This document shows, piece by piece, positions 54,569 to 64,000 of a stretch of 64,000 nt of DNA. The position numbers and the translations under genes are program-made. The notes under the pieces are model-generated. The model was not told the DNA's origin. It ran no database searches and saw nothing but the letters and a program-made list of their open reading frames with translations. This DNA is from Eumeta japonica (lineage: Eukaryota; Arthropoda; Insecta; Lepidoptera; Psychidae), in assembly GCA_005406025.1 (NCBI GenBank), contig BGZK01000004.1, positions 434,001 to 498,000 of the forward strand, written 5' to 3'. Numbering within the stretch: the stretch's first letter is position 1; the number at the start of each line of letters is the position of its first letter.

Positions 54569-57500
54569 CTGGACGTATATTGTTTTAAATTAATTTTAAC
54601 ATTATTTCATGATTTTATGTTGGAAGTTGAACGTTAAAACGTATGTTGGATATATTTCTTTTTTAATTTAAAGTCTAGTTATTTGGAAAAGATAGAAATC
54701 GCAATAGGATTTTGCAATTTACAAATGACAATTTTTTTAAATCAGAAGACTTACAGACGCTGCGACATATGGACAGATGGAAAGATAGACCTACATTGAG
54801 TCATCGTAATAAGGTTTTCATTGAAAATATGGAACTTCAAAATACTTAAGTCTTTCAAAAGCTTTGTTTCTTTTTTTTTCAATTAATTTTTTTGCACATG
54901 ATAGTTTAGAACTTCCTAAACATTGATAAACTATTAAAAAATATTAACAAAACATAAAAAAATTGTTTTCAAATAATTAATAAAACATAGTCCTAATATG
55001 ATTCAACTATATTTTATTACAAAATTCCTTCTTTCAAGTATCATTTTATGAACTCATCCCTTGGAATACTGTCAAAAAATATATAAAAACCATCTTACAT
55101 GCATATTCTGCACACAATTGTTTAAAATACGAACAAAAAAATAGCTATTATTTTCTTGAAGTAATAAAAAATATTCTTATGTATTTTACTTTTTTTTTTT
55201 AAATCTAACTCAATGATTATCAAACAAACAAACAGCACTGAAATTATAAGAAAGATTAGAAATCTCCATAAATTATTTCTAAAACCTGCAATAGTTTTAT
55301 TTTTAATAATTAATATCATTAGTATAAAAATTTACGTTCAATATTTTAGTCTAGAAAATTAGTTCTATTTTATAACCTGGAGGTTTAAATTTCACAGAAT
55401 CAAGGGTAGCATTATATATAAACACATGATGAGGACAGAAGTTACAGGTATGTAAAAGGATCAATTTGAGTACACTTTTACATTATTAAAAAAACACTAC
55501 AATTTATTAATTTAATACAGTTACAAACACTAAAATGAGGATTTTTGATGATTGCCTTCATTCAATTTCATCGTTTACAAACATGAAAATTTTGCAGACT
55601 TTTGACTAACGGAAACGATGGCGAAAAGCCTACATAATAAATGTTCATTGTTAGTGAATTGATTGATTGAGTATCAATGATTGAATTGCCTACATCATAC
55701 AGAAAAATCTTGATTACAACTATTGATACGTAATATTCTCACCTATGAGTTTATGCCACGCTGGCGGGTCAACCTTGCCGGGCGGCGCGCGTTGCATAGA
55801 TGCCGCCAGCGTCGCTAGCGCCTTCAACACAAAAGATATCTCCGACAGCTGGTGTCTAAAACATATGTGACACAATTACAGTTAATGAATTATATTAAAT
55901 AAATTAAAAATAGTTGCTGGCAAAATGGTTAAGAGCATTGCCTACGAATTAGAAGGTAGTGTATTCAAATCCTGATCATTGTAGATTTGACCAATGAGTT
56001 TGTAATATAAGTAAAATTAAATTACACGCTTATTTCTTTTGGGAATACATTAAGTCGCTGGTCTCGGATTACGTCATTATACGGGGACGACAGTAGTTAC
56101 CAGCCCCCAACCTGCATTGGATCAGTTTAGACTGCTTAAAGTACAAGGCCCTCGATTTAAAATAGAAAAATTGAAGGCTACGAATAGGACTAATGGGACA
56201 ATAAAAACATTAATACAATTAATTAGATCATCATTAGCTTATACTGATCCACTGCTCGGGAATCTTTTTTTCCAAAATATAGGAATTACCTCCTGCCATT
56301 CGGCGGGAGAGCCGTTCGTCACAGTAACTAACACCATAACATAAATCCTACTTGTGACAGATAAATACATACAAGCAGTTATCATTATGAAATGACAGTA
56401 ACTCCGAAACCTCGTATTAATATATCCAACCTCGTGTTAATAAACAGCGACGATAGTTCAGTGGCCAAAACGGCCATCTGCGATGTAGCGGGTTGGAGGG
56501 TACGAGTGTATACATCAGTGAGCGTTTTAGTAACTCAAGTATAAACAATAGAAATACCAATGAACGCCGTTTGATTTAACGCTGGGAAAAAAGAATAGTG
56601 TCCTTTTTCGTAGCTCTGTTATTCAAAGTGCGTACCTCGCTAGCTGATCTCCTGTGACGTCGTCTTGGTTGTACTTGACGATGACCTCCCGGAACCTATC
56701 CAGCAAAGCCGTCACCGCCAAAGGGTCCGACTCCTCTGTAAATGCAATCAATAAATCCACGGAAGCTCAATGATGCCAAGATCAGTAGAAGTACATCGAA
56801 ACTGCAAAATGAATTGTATTGTATGACGACGTTGAACAGTTACATCTGTGTCATATTTAACGTTGAAATTACATTTTGGCTCTCATTATTTAGGATCTTA
56901 AGTACTTAACACCCGTTTTGGTTAATTTTCAAAATACCCCACAATTGATTCCAGAACATTATTCATAATGTACATATAAACGTAGCTTCGACTACTCGCC
57001 GTAGTTGGGAATATATTTCCATATTATATTATAAAATACTTAAAGTGAAATGGGGAAAAATGTGTGCCTTCTTAATTTTCAAAATTTCAAGATTTGTCAC
57101 CTTGCGAAGCAGCGAGTGCTGGAGCATCTTCTAGCATCGAAAACTGTAAGAGAGTCTCGAAGCAGGTACGCGCGAATTCTTCTCGGCCACGCAGCTCTGA
57201 TTCGTTATCTATATGGAAACAAAATATCTCTTTTTTTGTCAAATAAAAGTCATTTTATGTATCAATAAAATATGATTGGTCTGATGTAGAAATTCTTTAA
57301 TGAACAACATCTAAATTATGATAGGGATTGTGCTAAAGGTTTTTAAATTAATATGTATAGCATATAAGCTAACAATAAATTCTTCAAATAGCTAAGCAGC
57401 AGTTTCTCTACAATTGGTGATAGGGTTATAATAATTTCAATAATTACAAAGAAATACCATGACGTAAATGATTTATTAAAAATATGTCTCACTTTTGAAT

Positions 57501-60500
57501 GAATTAAAATCGAATAGAATATTTTTTTTCTTAAATAAGATTTCTTTACAAGGGATATCCGATCAAAGGTTCTGTACTCAATAGGATTTTTTCAACTTAG
57601 TAATAAATAAAGTTACCAACATTTATTTGCTTTTCATACTGCTTTAAGTGAATTTATATTAATGAGGGCGAATGATCAAATGCACATATGGTGCGATCTT
57701 TAGGCTATGGGGGAAAAATTGTGAACACTGCAGACTTACAGTGGAGTCAAAAGCTGGTGGTTGAAACCAATATCTGGTTATGCGAGCGCACACAAATAGC
57801 TGACTTAATTTGTAAAATCATCTTGTTGATATGTAGAAGGTGAAATTATGATGTTAATGTTAACATTGTTCCTGTTTACTTTTAATCTCTTGATAGCAAA
57901 AAACTCAAACACTTGAGCAAACTTGCAGAATGCAGATGTTACAAACGGTAAGGGTAATAAAATTTGGCACAAAGAAAAACAAACTTAATATGATTTTGTG
58001 GCATAAGCATTTGTTGTTACATAGACAGGCCCAGAGAAAAATCAACAAAGCAGTGGACAAAGATTAAGACTAAAATATGCAAAAGTCTTAATAATCATAT
58101 TTTTTGCAACTTGTATTCTTTAAATGTTATATGGATGCTAAGGTTTAAGTAATGTAATATGTTGAAGCTATGAGGATCGTTTGAGAGATATTAAAACAGC
58201 TACACTATATTATTATATCATTTTAAAAATTATGAGATATGAAAACGTTTAATGTGCTTACATATAATTGCATTTGGTTATTTAACAATACAACTTGCTT
58301 TCGGTGACAAAGAGAATAGTGAAAAGAGCAAGAAAACCAGCATTTAAAGGATAGGCGACCTCTTATGTATGAAACCCATGGATTGGACTATGTGATGGAG
58401 TTTTATCTTAAAGTTGTGTTGTCTTATCAATGCAACAAAATATGGTGACATAACTTGATAACATATTGTGTATAAATTATGGAATTTCTTGCAATTGAAG
58501 TAAGTTGCTTTACTTTTGTAAATAAATGTATTAAACATATATGAAATCATACCAGTATTGTGTTGCGGGGGTGACAACATAGAGCCCTTGCGTACGAGTT
58601 GCAGAGCAGCTGCGGCGGCGCGCGCAGGTCCTCCGCTGCCCGGGCCGTCACCGCTCGCCCCGCGAAGCACCTCAGATCGGATGAGGAGCACCAGCTCTCG
58701 ACCGCTCTCGCCGCCGCCGCCACTGCATCGCATATGATGTTACATAAGAAAATTAGGGAAACTTGAAAATAAGATAGAAATAAGATTGTAATTAGTGAAA
58801 AACTTAAAATAGATACGTTCCACATCTAGTGAGTTAAAGTATGTCAAACCTTTATTATGTTTTCATGAAGCACGGCTATGGCTGAAAGTATTTCTAGGCA
58901 AAACATATAAATTAATCTGTACCAACGCAAATTAATAATATTATAATAATTACATACTGATACATTTCCCATGGTATATTCAAAGGTACCATAAGGGTTT
59001 GTAAAAAGGGCATATATAACATATTCCTTGATGTTTATGAAAATTGGTTCAAAAAAAAAATAAACTATTGTTTACTATATGCATTAAACTTATAAAGACT
59101 AAAAATATATAAATAAGAAATAGCATTTTTTTTTAAAATAGCCTCTCCGCGACAGAATCTTATTAAAGTTAGTTTATAACTCACTAGGTATTACAGTATA
59201 ACGCACAAAACTTTCACGCTGTGAAGTTCGTCACGAAAGCGTCGCAATGGCGTAAAATAGGAACGCGGCGGAGAAGAAAAAAGAGTCGGGGAGCGGAATA
59301 CCTGCGCAGTATATCATTCGAAGCCAATCCAAAGCGGCAAAGTTTCGTGTGTTACACTGTACATATACATTATTATAAACAGACTATAGACATACATTCA
59401 GATAGTGTATTAACTTAAAATATAGTACTATAAAGTTCAAACTCACGGGGGTTGAAACATGAAAGTTTCCAGGACGGCGGGCAGATCGTCCCAGAACTGT
59501 CCATAGAGTTCGGGTTTCTCTCGCGCCAGCGGCAGTCCAGTTGCTAACACCTGCACAAAACGCCACTGAAGTTTGACTTCGCTATGGGATGACGCCCTTA
59601 TCGAGTGACCAATAAGTGACAAACAGAAAAATTGTGATATACATAATCTATATAATACAATATTCCGTAAGGCTATGGAAAGATATTGAAGTATGAGTTA
59701 AGTTCAAAAATCACAAAATGTTAGTGAAGAATAAAAAGATAAAACATAATAATATGCATTAAGGTGTATTCCATCCAGTTACTACTGCTGTATGAAATTT
59801 TAAAATAAAAAAATGGTACAATAAAAGTGAAAATGGTCGTGCAGACATATAGGAGAGTTGCCAGGCCAAGGAGTGGGAAAGCGACGGTTAATTACAGCTA
59901 ATTGTATAATTTGTGTAAAGTAATATTTTCAAGTAATATGTAAAATGTTCTCAGGTAGCATCTATATGTACACATGTTCATCAATTTTAAAATTAGAGAT
60001 TCTTATGAATCTTAGTAAATATCACACCTAAACACACCAAACATTTAGCAGAATTTTGGATGGTTCTATTGCTACGAGCTTTTTTTTTACATACGTTCTT
60101 GAGTCACGTTGCATCACCTTTCACCTTTATGGGTACCTAAACTTTTGCTTATAAAAAAATTCTCAGTCTGTTATATTCTGCCTGTTATTCCAAATACACA
60201 GCCTGTCAATGGGCTGTATCTCACAAACTGTAAAAAGTAGACAGTTGAAATTTTCAAACTGTGCATTTCTATGCCACTAAAGCAATAAATTATAAAAATA
60301 AATAAAAAATTAAAAATTAAAGGGGACTTTATACAAGAAATATGTTATTTTTTTTAGTTTTTTTACTCGACTTTAATAATGACAATAGGTAGACGCTTGA
60401 AATGTTTACAATGTATATTACTATAGTTGCTATATAAACAAATAATAAAAATAAAATAAAGTTAAAAATTAAAACTAGTCCCCATACAAGAAACCTGCTT

Positions 60501-63500
60501 ATCTTTCGGCGTTTCTGTTCTTGTTTTTCCATAGTTTATAAAAGTATCAAGTTTTAAAATTATAAAGTGGTATGGAATTGTTCGTGCGCGAGTTAGATTC
60601 GCACTTGTTTATAAAAAATATATAACATGACAATGGGATAATCCCATTTCACGTCAGTCGTCATAATGGCAACCAACAAATTAAAGAAATTACTTTGCTT
60701 TTTAATTACTTTTATAATAATACAATTCAATGGTATTACCACATTTTGGATTCAGCCTTAAGCTAAACATTATCCTATTTGTTTTAAATTTAATACCTTT
60801 TAAAAATAATTTTGGAATTTTTTCCAAAATCGTTATATGAACTTTAAATATATTATTTTGTTTCATATGCTTAAATGTAAGTGTATAACTACATATTACA
60901 ATTAGTATTCATCAAGTTGTTACAAAAAACCTGTAAAAGTAAAGCAGCAATCTGCGCGGGCTCTTCGGCCTGATCGCCGCTGCGTCGGCGCCGCTCGCTG
61001 CGTGACCCGTCGCACACACATTGCTGTATTGAATTGTGTAAAGCCTGGAACAGGAAGCATTTGTCCACTGATTCAATATCATCTAACGATCTATTTTTCA
61101 TCTAACGAACTCATCTTTATGTAATACAATAGCCTGCTTGTCTCTTTATCAGACAGACTGATTTTTGGTTAAATACAAACTACAAAATCTAATAAGACAA
61201 TCTGTATGAATGCACATTATTTGTAATGTAAGCGACCGCTAGAAATGGCTTTTCGAAATTCAAATAGGAATATGAAGACCGAAATAATAGACAAAGACCA
61301 TCGTTGTATATCTCATTCTACATATTATTTATGAACTTATTCTAGTGTGGTTTTCATGATCTACATCAGAATGGGAAGGGTAAATAAAAATTTATCCATT
61401 TCGAAGCACACTTATTGCTTAGATACTACTAAGAAAAGTCACTGCTTAGGGTTTACATTTGACCATAAAATTATAATAAATAAGTAGAAATTTAATAATT
61501 AGACATATTAAGTCATTTTGGAAAACAAACTTCTTTTGTAGAAAAAAGTCCTTCATAATTACGAAAACCATCACGCGTTTATGTATGAATGAACATTTGT
61601 GGTTTGTATATCTAATCTGGTAAATGTACAGTTTAGTGCAGATGTTATGGAAAAGTATAGCAATATGCTATTGGTAAATATCTTGATAAAAACATATATA
61701 TTGATTTTAAGAAATCTTTTAAGCAAAATGGTACAGATATTCCTTAGCAAAGGTTTTTATAAGAATATTTCCTTTCTATCATAAACAAAAAGTATTATTT
61801 TGTAATATTTTAATATATATTAATAACAATATTAATAATACACAACACGGAATAATTTTAAAAGTGCGCGATTCACTATGATCCAACAGAAAATGATGTG
61901 CTATAGATTTCAACGATTCTTTCTCTCCGTCTCTTTGTATATATTTCGAGTAGATTAATCACATACAGAGGAGACAAGGTGTAAGGAAACTATATAGAAT
62001 CGCATTCTATTTCGTTCTTTCATAAAGTCCAATTCACACCGTCCCAAAAGTTTCACTTCAAACATATTAGTCTAAATTCTGAAATTAGCTGTTATATACC
62101 TGTAATAGTAGTTTCAGAGCCGGCGGATGCGCTTTCGCGCAGGCGCGGTAAAGAGCAGCGGCTGCTGACAGGCAACGCAGGCGCGGGCTGCCACCCGTCT
62201 CGACGCGGCCACTGCTGTTGAGTCCGCTGCCGTTGCCGGCCGCCTCCGCCAGCGACACCAGAGCCGCGAAAGTGGGCGGGAGTAATTCGTGACGCACTAA
62301 CGCCTCCTGGGTGAGACGTGCATATTTAGAACTGCGCGGTTAATCACAAAAAAATAAATCAACCGATATACGAGTAGCATAGTAAAAGTCTTTCAAGTAG
62401 AAAAAAATATTGCAATATTCTTTAACACTTAAGCTAACGATGGCATCCAGAATATTCTTTAGCCGCCAGGACAGCGCCACTGTAGAGTGATCTGACAGAC
62501 AAGTAGGTAAAGTACTGAACCTAAAAAAACTATCAAATAAAGTTTAAACTCTAGGAAGAAGATAATTTGTTTGTAGTGACACTGACAGACGTCATGTGAC
62601 AGGTAACATCAACCCAGTCCAATCGAACGACATTCAGTGAGTTAGTAATTTTCTACTACCAGACAATATCAAATAATGGAAAAAATTGTTCTAATGGATT
62701 TTACTAGTCAACGACGATAATAAATAAGAGTATTGATAAATGTGACATATGCATGCTGTCGTATGGTAAAGTACAACATACGAAATTCTGCCGCTGTTAA
62801 GTTGGTAACGAAAGCATCGCAATGAGGTAAAACAGGCACGCAGAGGAGAAGGATCAGGGAGGGCTAAACACGTAAAGACATTTACCGGCCTGTAAACCCA
62901 TCAAAATAGGTATAACATCAAAACAACATATATATATTTCGAAGTTGTCTTGTAGCCATTGGTCCATTCCCTGTCCGACAGATATCCTATACCTACCTAA
63001 AGGCCAGAAATACACTGGTGAATTCTCTAGTGTTACTAGTGTCGATAGGCAGCTGTGATCGCCTCTGGCGACTCGCATGCTCGTTTGCCACTCAAAAATG
63101 ATATTATAAAAACCTTTTGTAGACAGTCCAGGCAGTGCAGTGCGTGCAAGGCGACAGGCGCCGGCGTCGCGCCCAGCGAGTCCAACCCTGTCACGGCCTC
63201 AACACTGCTCACTATGCACAAGCATTCGCCCAGCCGCACCACGTCCGATGGCGTGAAACTGATTACAAATAAGCAATTGATACATTTGTGGAATTTCGAA
63301 TTGGATTAGGCAATTGTATGTATTTTTTTTCCATTTGTAGTCTGTCATTAGCGACACAAAAAGAATGCGGGAGAGTGCGCTTCTATAATAGAGTCCTACA
63401 AAACATGATAAAAGATTGGTGTTCAAATAATTCAAAAAATACTGACTTAGGCCATATTATACGTAGGTAACGGCTTTTTAAGGTTCTGAGCCAAAATGGC

Positions 63501-63942
63501 AAAAACAAAATCCTTGTAGTTAAGTCGTGTCCGTCAGTACGTGTGTCATTTTATTCAAAACTACACAACACATACGTATGAAATTTACAGTGTAGGTGTT
63601 TTGTATCAGCTCGGAATTCTATAATAAGCATGATCCAACATGCGATTGGCCAGTTTTTTTTTTATAAAATTCGTAAGTTACACACTCACACAGAGAACAT
63701 TGACAAAGCACAGTCTTGCACAATGGACCTATAAAATCATTTACTATGAGCATATATTTGTAAAATAATGTCTATTAATAATCAGATAAAACGGACAACT
63801 AATCTGTCTTATGATTTCTTAATACTATTAACTCACGTGGGCCTGATGTGATGGAAGATGAGCGGGAATATCTGTACCAAGGTTGTGAGAAACCCTTGAG
63901 AGGGCGCGTATACTTCCGTCGGCTTGTTCTCCTCGTTGGCAC
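54444..63942 (-). CDS. mon2: MON2 homologue, C-terminal ten exons (partial)
   Basis: MON2 is a large HEAT/ARM-repeat scaffold related to the BIG/GBF Arf exchange factors but lacking a Sec7 catalytic domain. It acts at the trans-Golgi network and endosomes with the flippase Dop1-Neo1 system. Ten exons on the minus strand join in the order 63837-63942, 63114-63258, 62100-62306, 60931-61044, 59447-59550, 58553-58722, 57101-57196, 56636-56735, 55743-55855, 54444-54568. All introns are GT-AG and all phases match, giving 425 complete codons plus a stop. Recognisable MON2 segments include [40 protein letters not shown] and [12 protein letters not shown], in the same order as in animal MON2. A loop that is longer in vertebrates is short here, and an arginine-rich linker ([15 protein letters not shown]) appears. 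The 5' part lies beyond the right edge. Confidence 0.93.
55743..55855 (-). CDS. mon2: mon2 exon
   Basis: Acceptor GTTTTAG, donor GTGAGA. It encodes [18 protein letters not shown] and PPAWHKLIG, matching QVTEIIFVLKAVSTL...WAQVIALYP, one of the best-conserved parts of MON2. Confidence 0.94.
55918..56020 (+). repeat. tRNA-derived SINE-like unit in a mon2 intron
   Basis: ATGGTTAAGAGCATTGCC resembles an A box and ATTCAAATCCTG a B box, at tRNA-like spacing. It lies in the mon2 intron between exons 55743-55855 and 56636-56735, on the strand opposite to the gene. Confidence 0.5.
56448..56515 (+). repeat. weak tRNA-derived SINE-like unit in a mon2 intron
   Basis: ATAGTTCAGTGGCC (A box) is followed after about 40 bases by GGGTACGAGTG (diverged B box). 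Same intron as the unit at 55.9 kb, with different sequence. Confidence 0.35.
56636..56735 (-). CDS. mon2: mon2 exon
   Basis: Acceptor TTTACAG, donor GTACGC. It encodes [18 protein letters not shown] and the following [14 protein letters not shown], aligned with [20 protein letters not shown] in MON2. It ends with AG of an arginine codon completed by the next exon. Confidence 0.92.
57101..57196 (-). CDS. mon2: mon2 exon (96 bp)
   Basis: Acceptor CGAATCAG, donor GTGACA. It encodes [18 protein letters not shown] and [14 protein letters not shown], almost residue for residue the MON2 segment [18 protein letters not shown]. It was recovered because its neighbours would otherwise lack this conserved block, and its phases (2 in, 1 out) fit both. 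Confidence 0.92.
58553..58722 (-). CDS. mon2: mon2 exon
   Basis: Acceptor GCGATGCAG, donor GTATGA. The correct frame is the one reading [15 protein letters not shown] and [14 protein letters not shown], parallel to VEVVQLISNEILP and IMTMLNKGSI in MON2. A GC-rich, glycine/alanine-rich insert lies between. The exon is open in two other frames over long stretches, so phase decides. Confidence 0.9.
59192..59361 (+). mobile_element. inverted-repeat MITE, full copy in a mon2 intron
   Basis: About 170 bp. The left end TACAGTATAACGCACAAAAC and the right end GTTTCGTGTGTTACACTGTA are inverted copies of each other. The interior shares GTCGCAATGGCGTAAAATAG and GAGTCGGGGAGCG with other copies. It sits in the intron between mon2 exons 58553-58722 and 59447-59550. 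Confidence 0.72.
59447..59550 (-). CDS. mon2: mon2 exon
   Basis: Acceptor TTGTGCAG, donor GTGAGT. It encodes [18 protein letters not shown] and continues to ETFMFQP, a close match to the MON2 segment VLSIGLPVAR...LANTFEDFLF. It ends with two bases of a proline codon. Confidence 0.92.
60931..61044 (-). CDS. mon2: mon2 exon
   Basis: Acceptor CTGTTCCAG, donor GTTTTT (weak), phase 0 on both sides (38 codons). It begins [10 protein letters not shown], carries the arginine-rich [10 protein letters not shown] linker and ends IAALLLQ, leading into VLATGLP. Confidence 0.87.
62100..62306 (-). CDS. mon2: mon2 exon
   Basis: Acceptor CACCCAG, donor GTATAT, phase 0 on both sides (69 codons). It is GC-rich and encodes two helical stretches ([14 protein letters not shown] and [14 protein letters not shown]) separated by a glycine/serine-rich linker. 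The linker replaces a longer region of vertebrate MON2. Confidence 0.9.
62769..62871 (+). mobile_element. inverted-repeat MITE, left part in a mon2 intron
   Basis: Carries the left end (ACGAAATTCTGCCGCTG) and the CGAAAGCATCGCAATGAGG...GAGAAGGATCAGGGAG interior of the same family, then loses similarity. The right terminal repeat is absent. Confidence 0.55.
62950..63090 (+). repeat. interspersed repeat fragment in a mon2 intron
   Basis: Carries GATATCCTATACCTACC, ACACTGGTGAATTCTC, GTGTCGATAGGCAGCTGTGA and ends GACTCGCATGCTCGTTTGCC, a familiar lepidopteran repeat end. Similar to 39.16-39.26 kb. Confidence 0.45.
63114..63258 (-). CDS. mon2: mon2 exon
   Basis: Acceptor TAATCAG. The donor is GTTTTT, a weak but GT-conforming site. 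The exon begins with one base completing a threonine codon and ends in phase 0 after CLDCLQK, which aligns with the ALDVLQK segment of MON2. Confidence 0.9.
63478..63665 (+). repeat. interspersed repeat, same family, with terminal block
   Basis: GAGCCAAAATGGCAAAAACA, then TCCTTGTAGTTAAG, then GTGTCCGTCAGTACG, and finally ATTGGCCAGTTTTTTT. It lies in the mon2 intron between the two rightmost exons and seems to be the longest copy in the window. Confidence 0.55.
63837..63942 (-). CDS. mon2: mon2 exon (most upstream in window)
   Basis: Acceptor CATCAG, donor GTGAGT. It enters with two bases of a split codon and leaves with two. It encodes [18 protein letters not shown] and the following [16 protein letters not shown], matching the MON2 segment that in vertebrates reads FIPSQPFLTALIQIFP. 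Confidence 0.92.
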
Positions 63943-64000
63943 CTGATGCGTTAGAAATAGTTTCGAGTCAAACGGAAAACGTACTAGACTTTTTGATATC

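Noticed and set aside
58344..58825. Two overlapping minus-strand ORFs of 129 and 92 codons
   Set aside because: They run through the real mon2 exon 58553-58722 into intron sequence. Only the part in the exon and in the phase-consistent frame is coding.
55743..63942. Exon set read as an importin/exportin family member
   Set aside because: The HEAT-like helices first suggested an importin-beta relative, but specific segments such as [14 protein letters not shown] and [16 protein letters not shown] match MON2 in order.

Overview
This is insect genomic DNA, most likely from a moth or butterfly (Lepidoptera). It is AT-rich and intron-bearing. It carries an insect-type alpha-tubulin gene and many short interspersed repeats of the kind common in lepidopteran genomes: tRNA-derived SINEs, a short inverted-repeat element, and repeats with GTCCGTCTGTCCGTCC-type and TTGGCCGGTTTTT-type sequence. 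A 25-base tract built on TTAGG, the insect telomere motif, is also present. No bacterial-type operons, CRISPR arrays or rRNA were seen. The assignment to Lepidoptera is an inference.

Layout. Positions 1 to about 34.8 kb hold no gene that I can name. This part is AT-rich and contains repeats, palindromes, two weak coding-like stretches (a decayed reading frame at 1.57-2.24 kb and a possible exon at 17.0-17.3 kb) and simple repeats. From 34.8 to 37.95 kb lies a complete three-exon alpha-tubulin gene on the plus strand, with a CCAAT/TATA promoter and a poly(A) signal, encoding 450 residues. At 39.6-40.6 kb is an intronless plus-strand gene for a MADF-BESS nuclear protein, with a well-spaced TATA/initiator pair and a short upstream ORF. 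From 40.8 to 54.0 kb there is no confident gene. This part holds a broken coding-like tract on the minus strand (43.1-44.1 kb), a roughly 300 bp foldback element next to a perfect 21-base hairpin, and a 172 bp tandem duplication.

From 54.4 to 63.94 kb the minus strand carries the ten 3'-most coding exons of the MON2 homologue, a large HEAT-repeat, Arf-GEF-like scaffold of the trans-Golgi and endosome system. The exons were assembled by hand from splice sites and reading phase. All nine junctions are phase-consistent, they give 425 complete codons plus a stop, and the 5' part of the gene lies beyond the right edge of the window. Two copies of the inverted-repeat element and two SINE-like units sit inside its introns.

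The three recognised genes have unrelated cellular roles (cytoskeleton, chromatin or transcription, membrane traffic) and look like ordinary neighbours rather than a functional cluster. I found no convincing new biological system. The observations most worth checking are the two decayed coding tracts, the inverted-repeat element family, the foldback cluster at 47 kb and the doubled CRE site at 19.88 kb.
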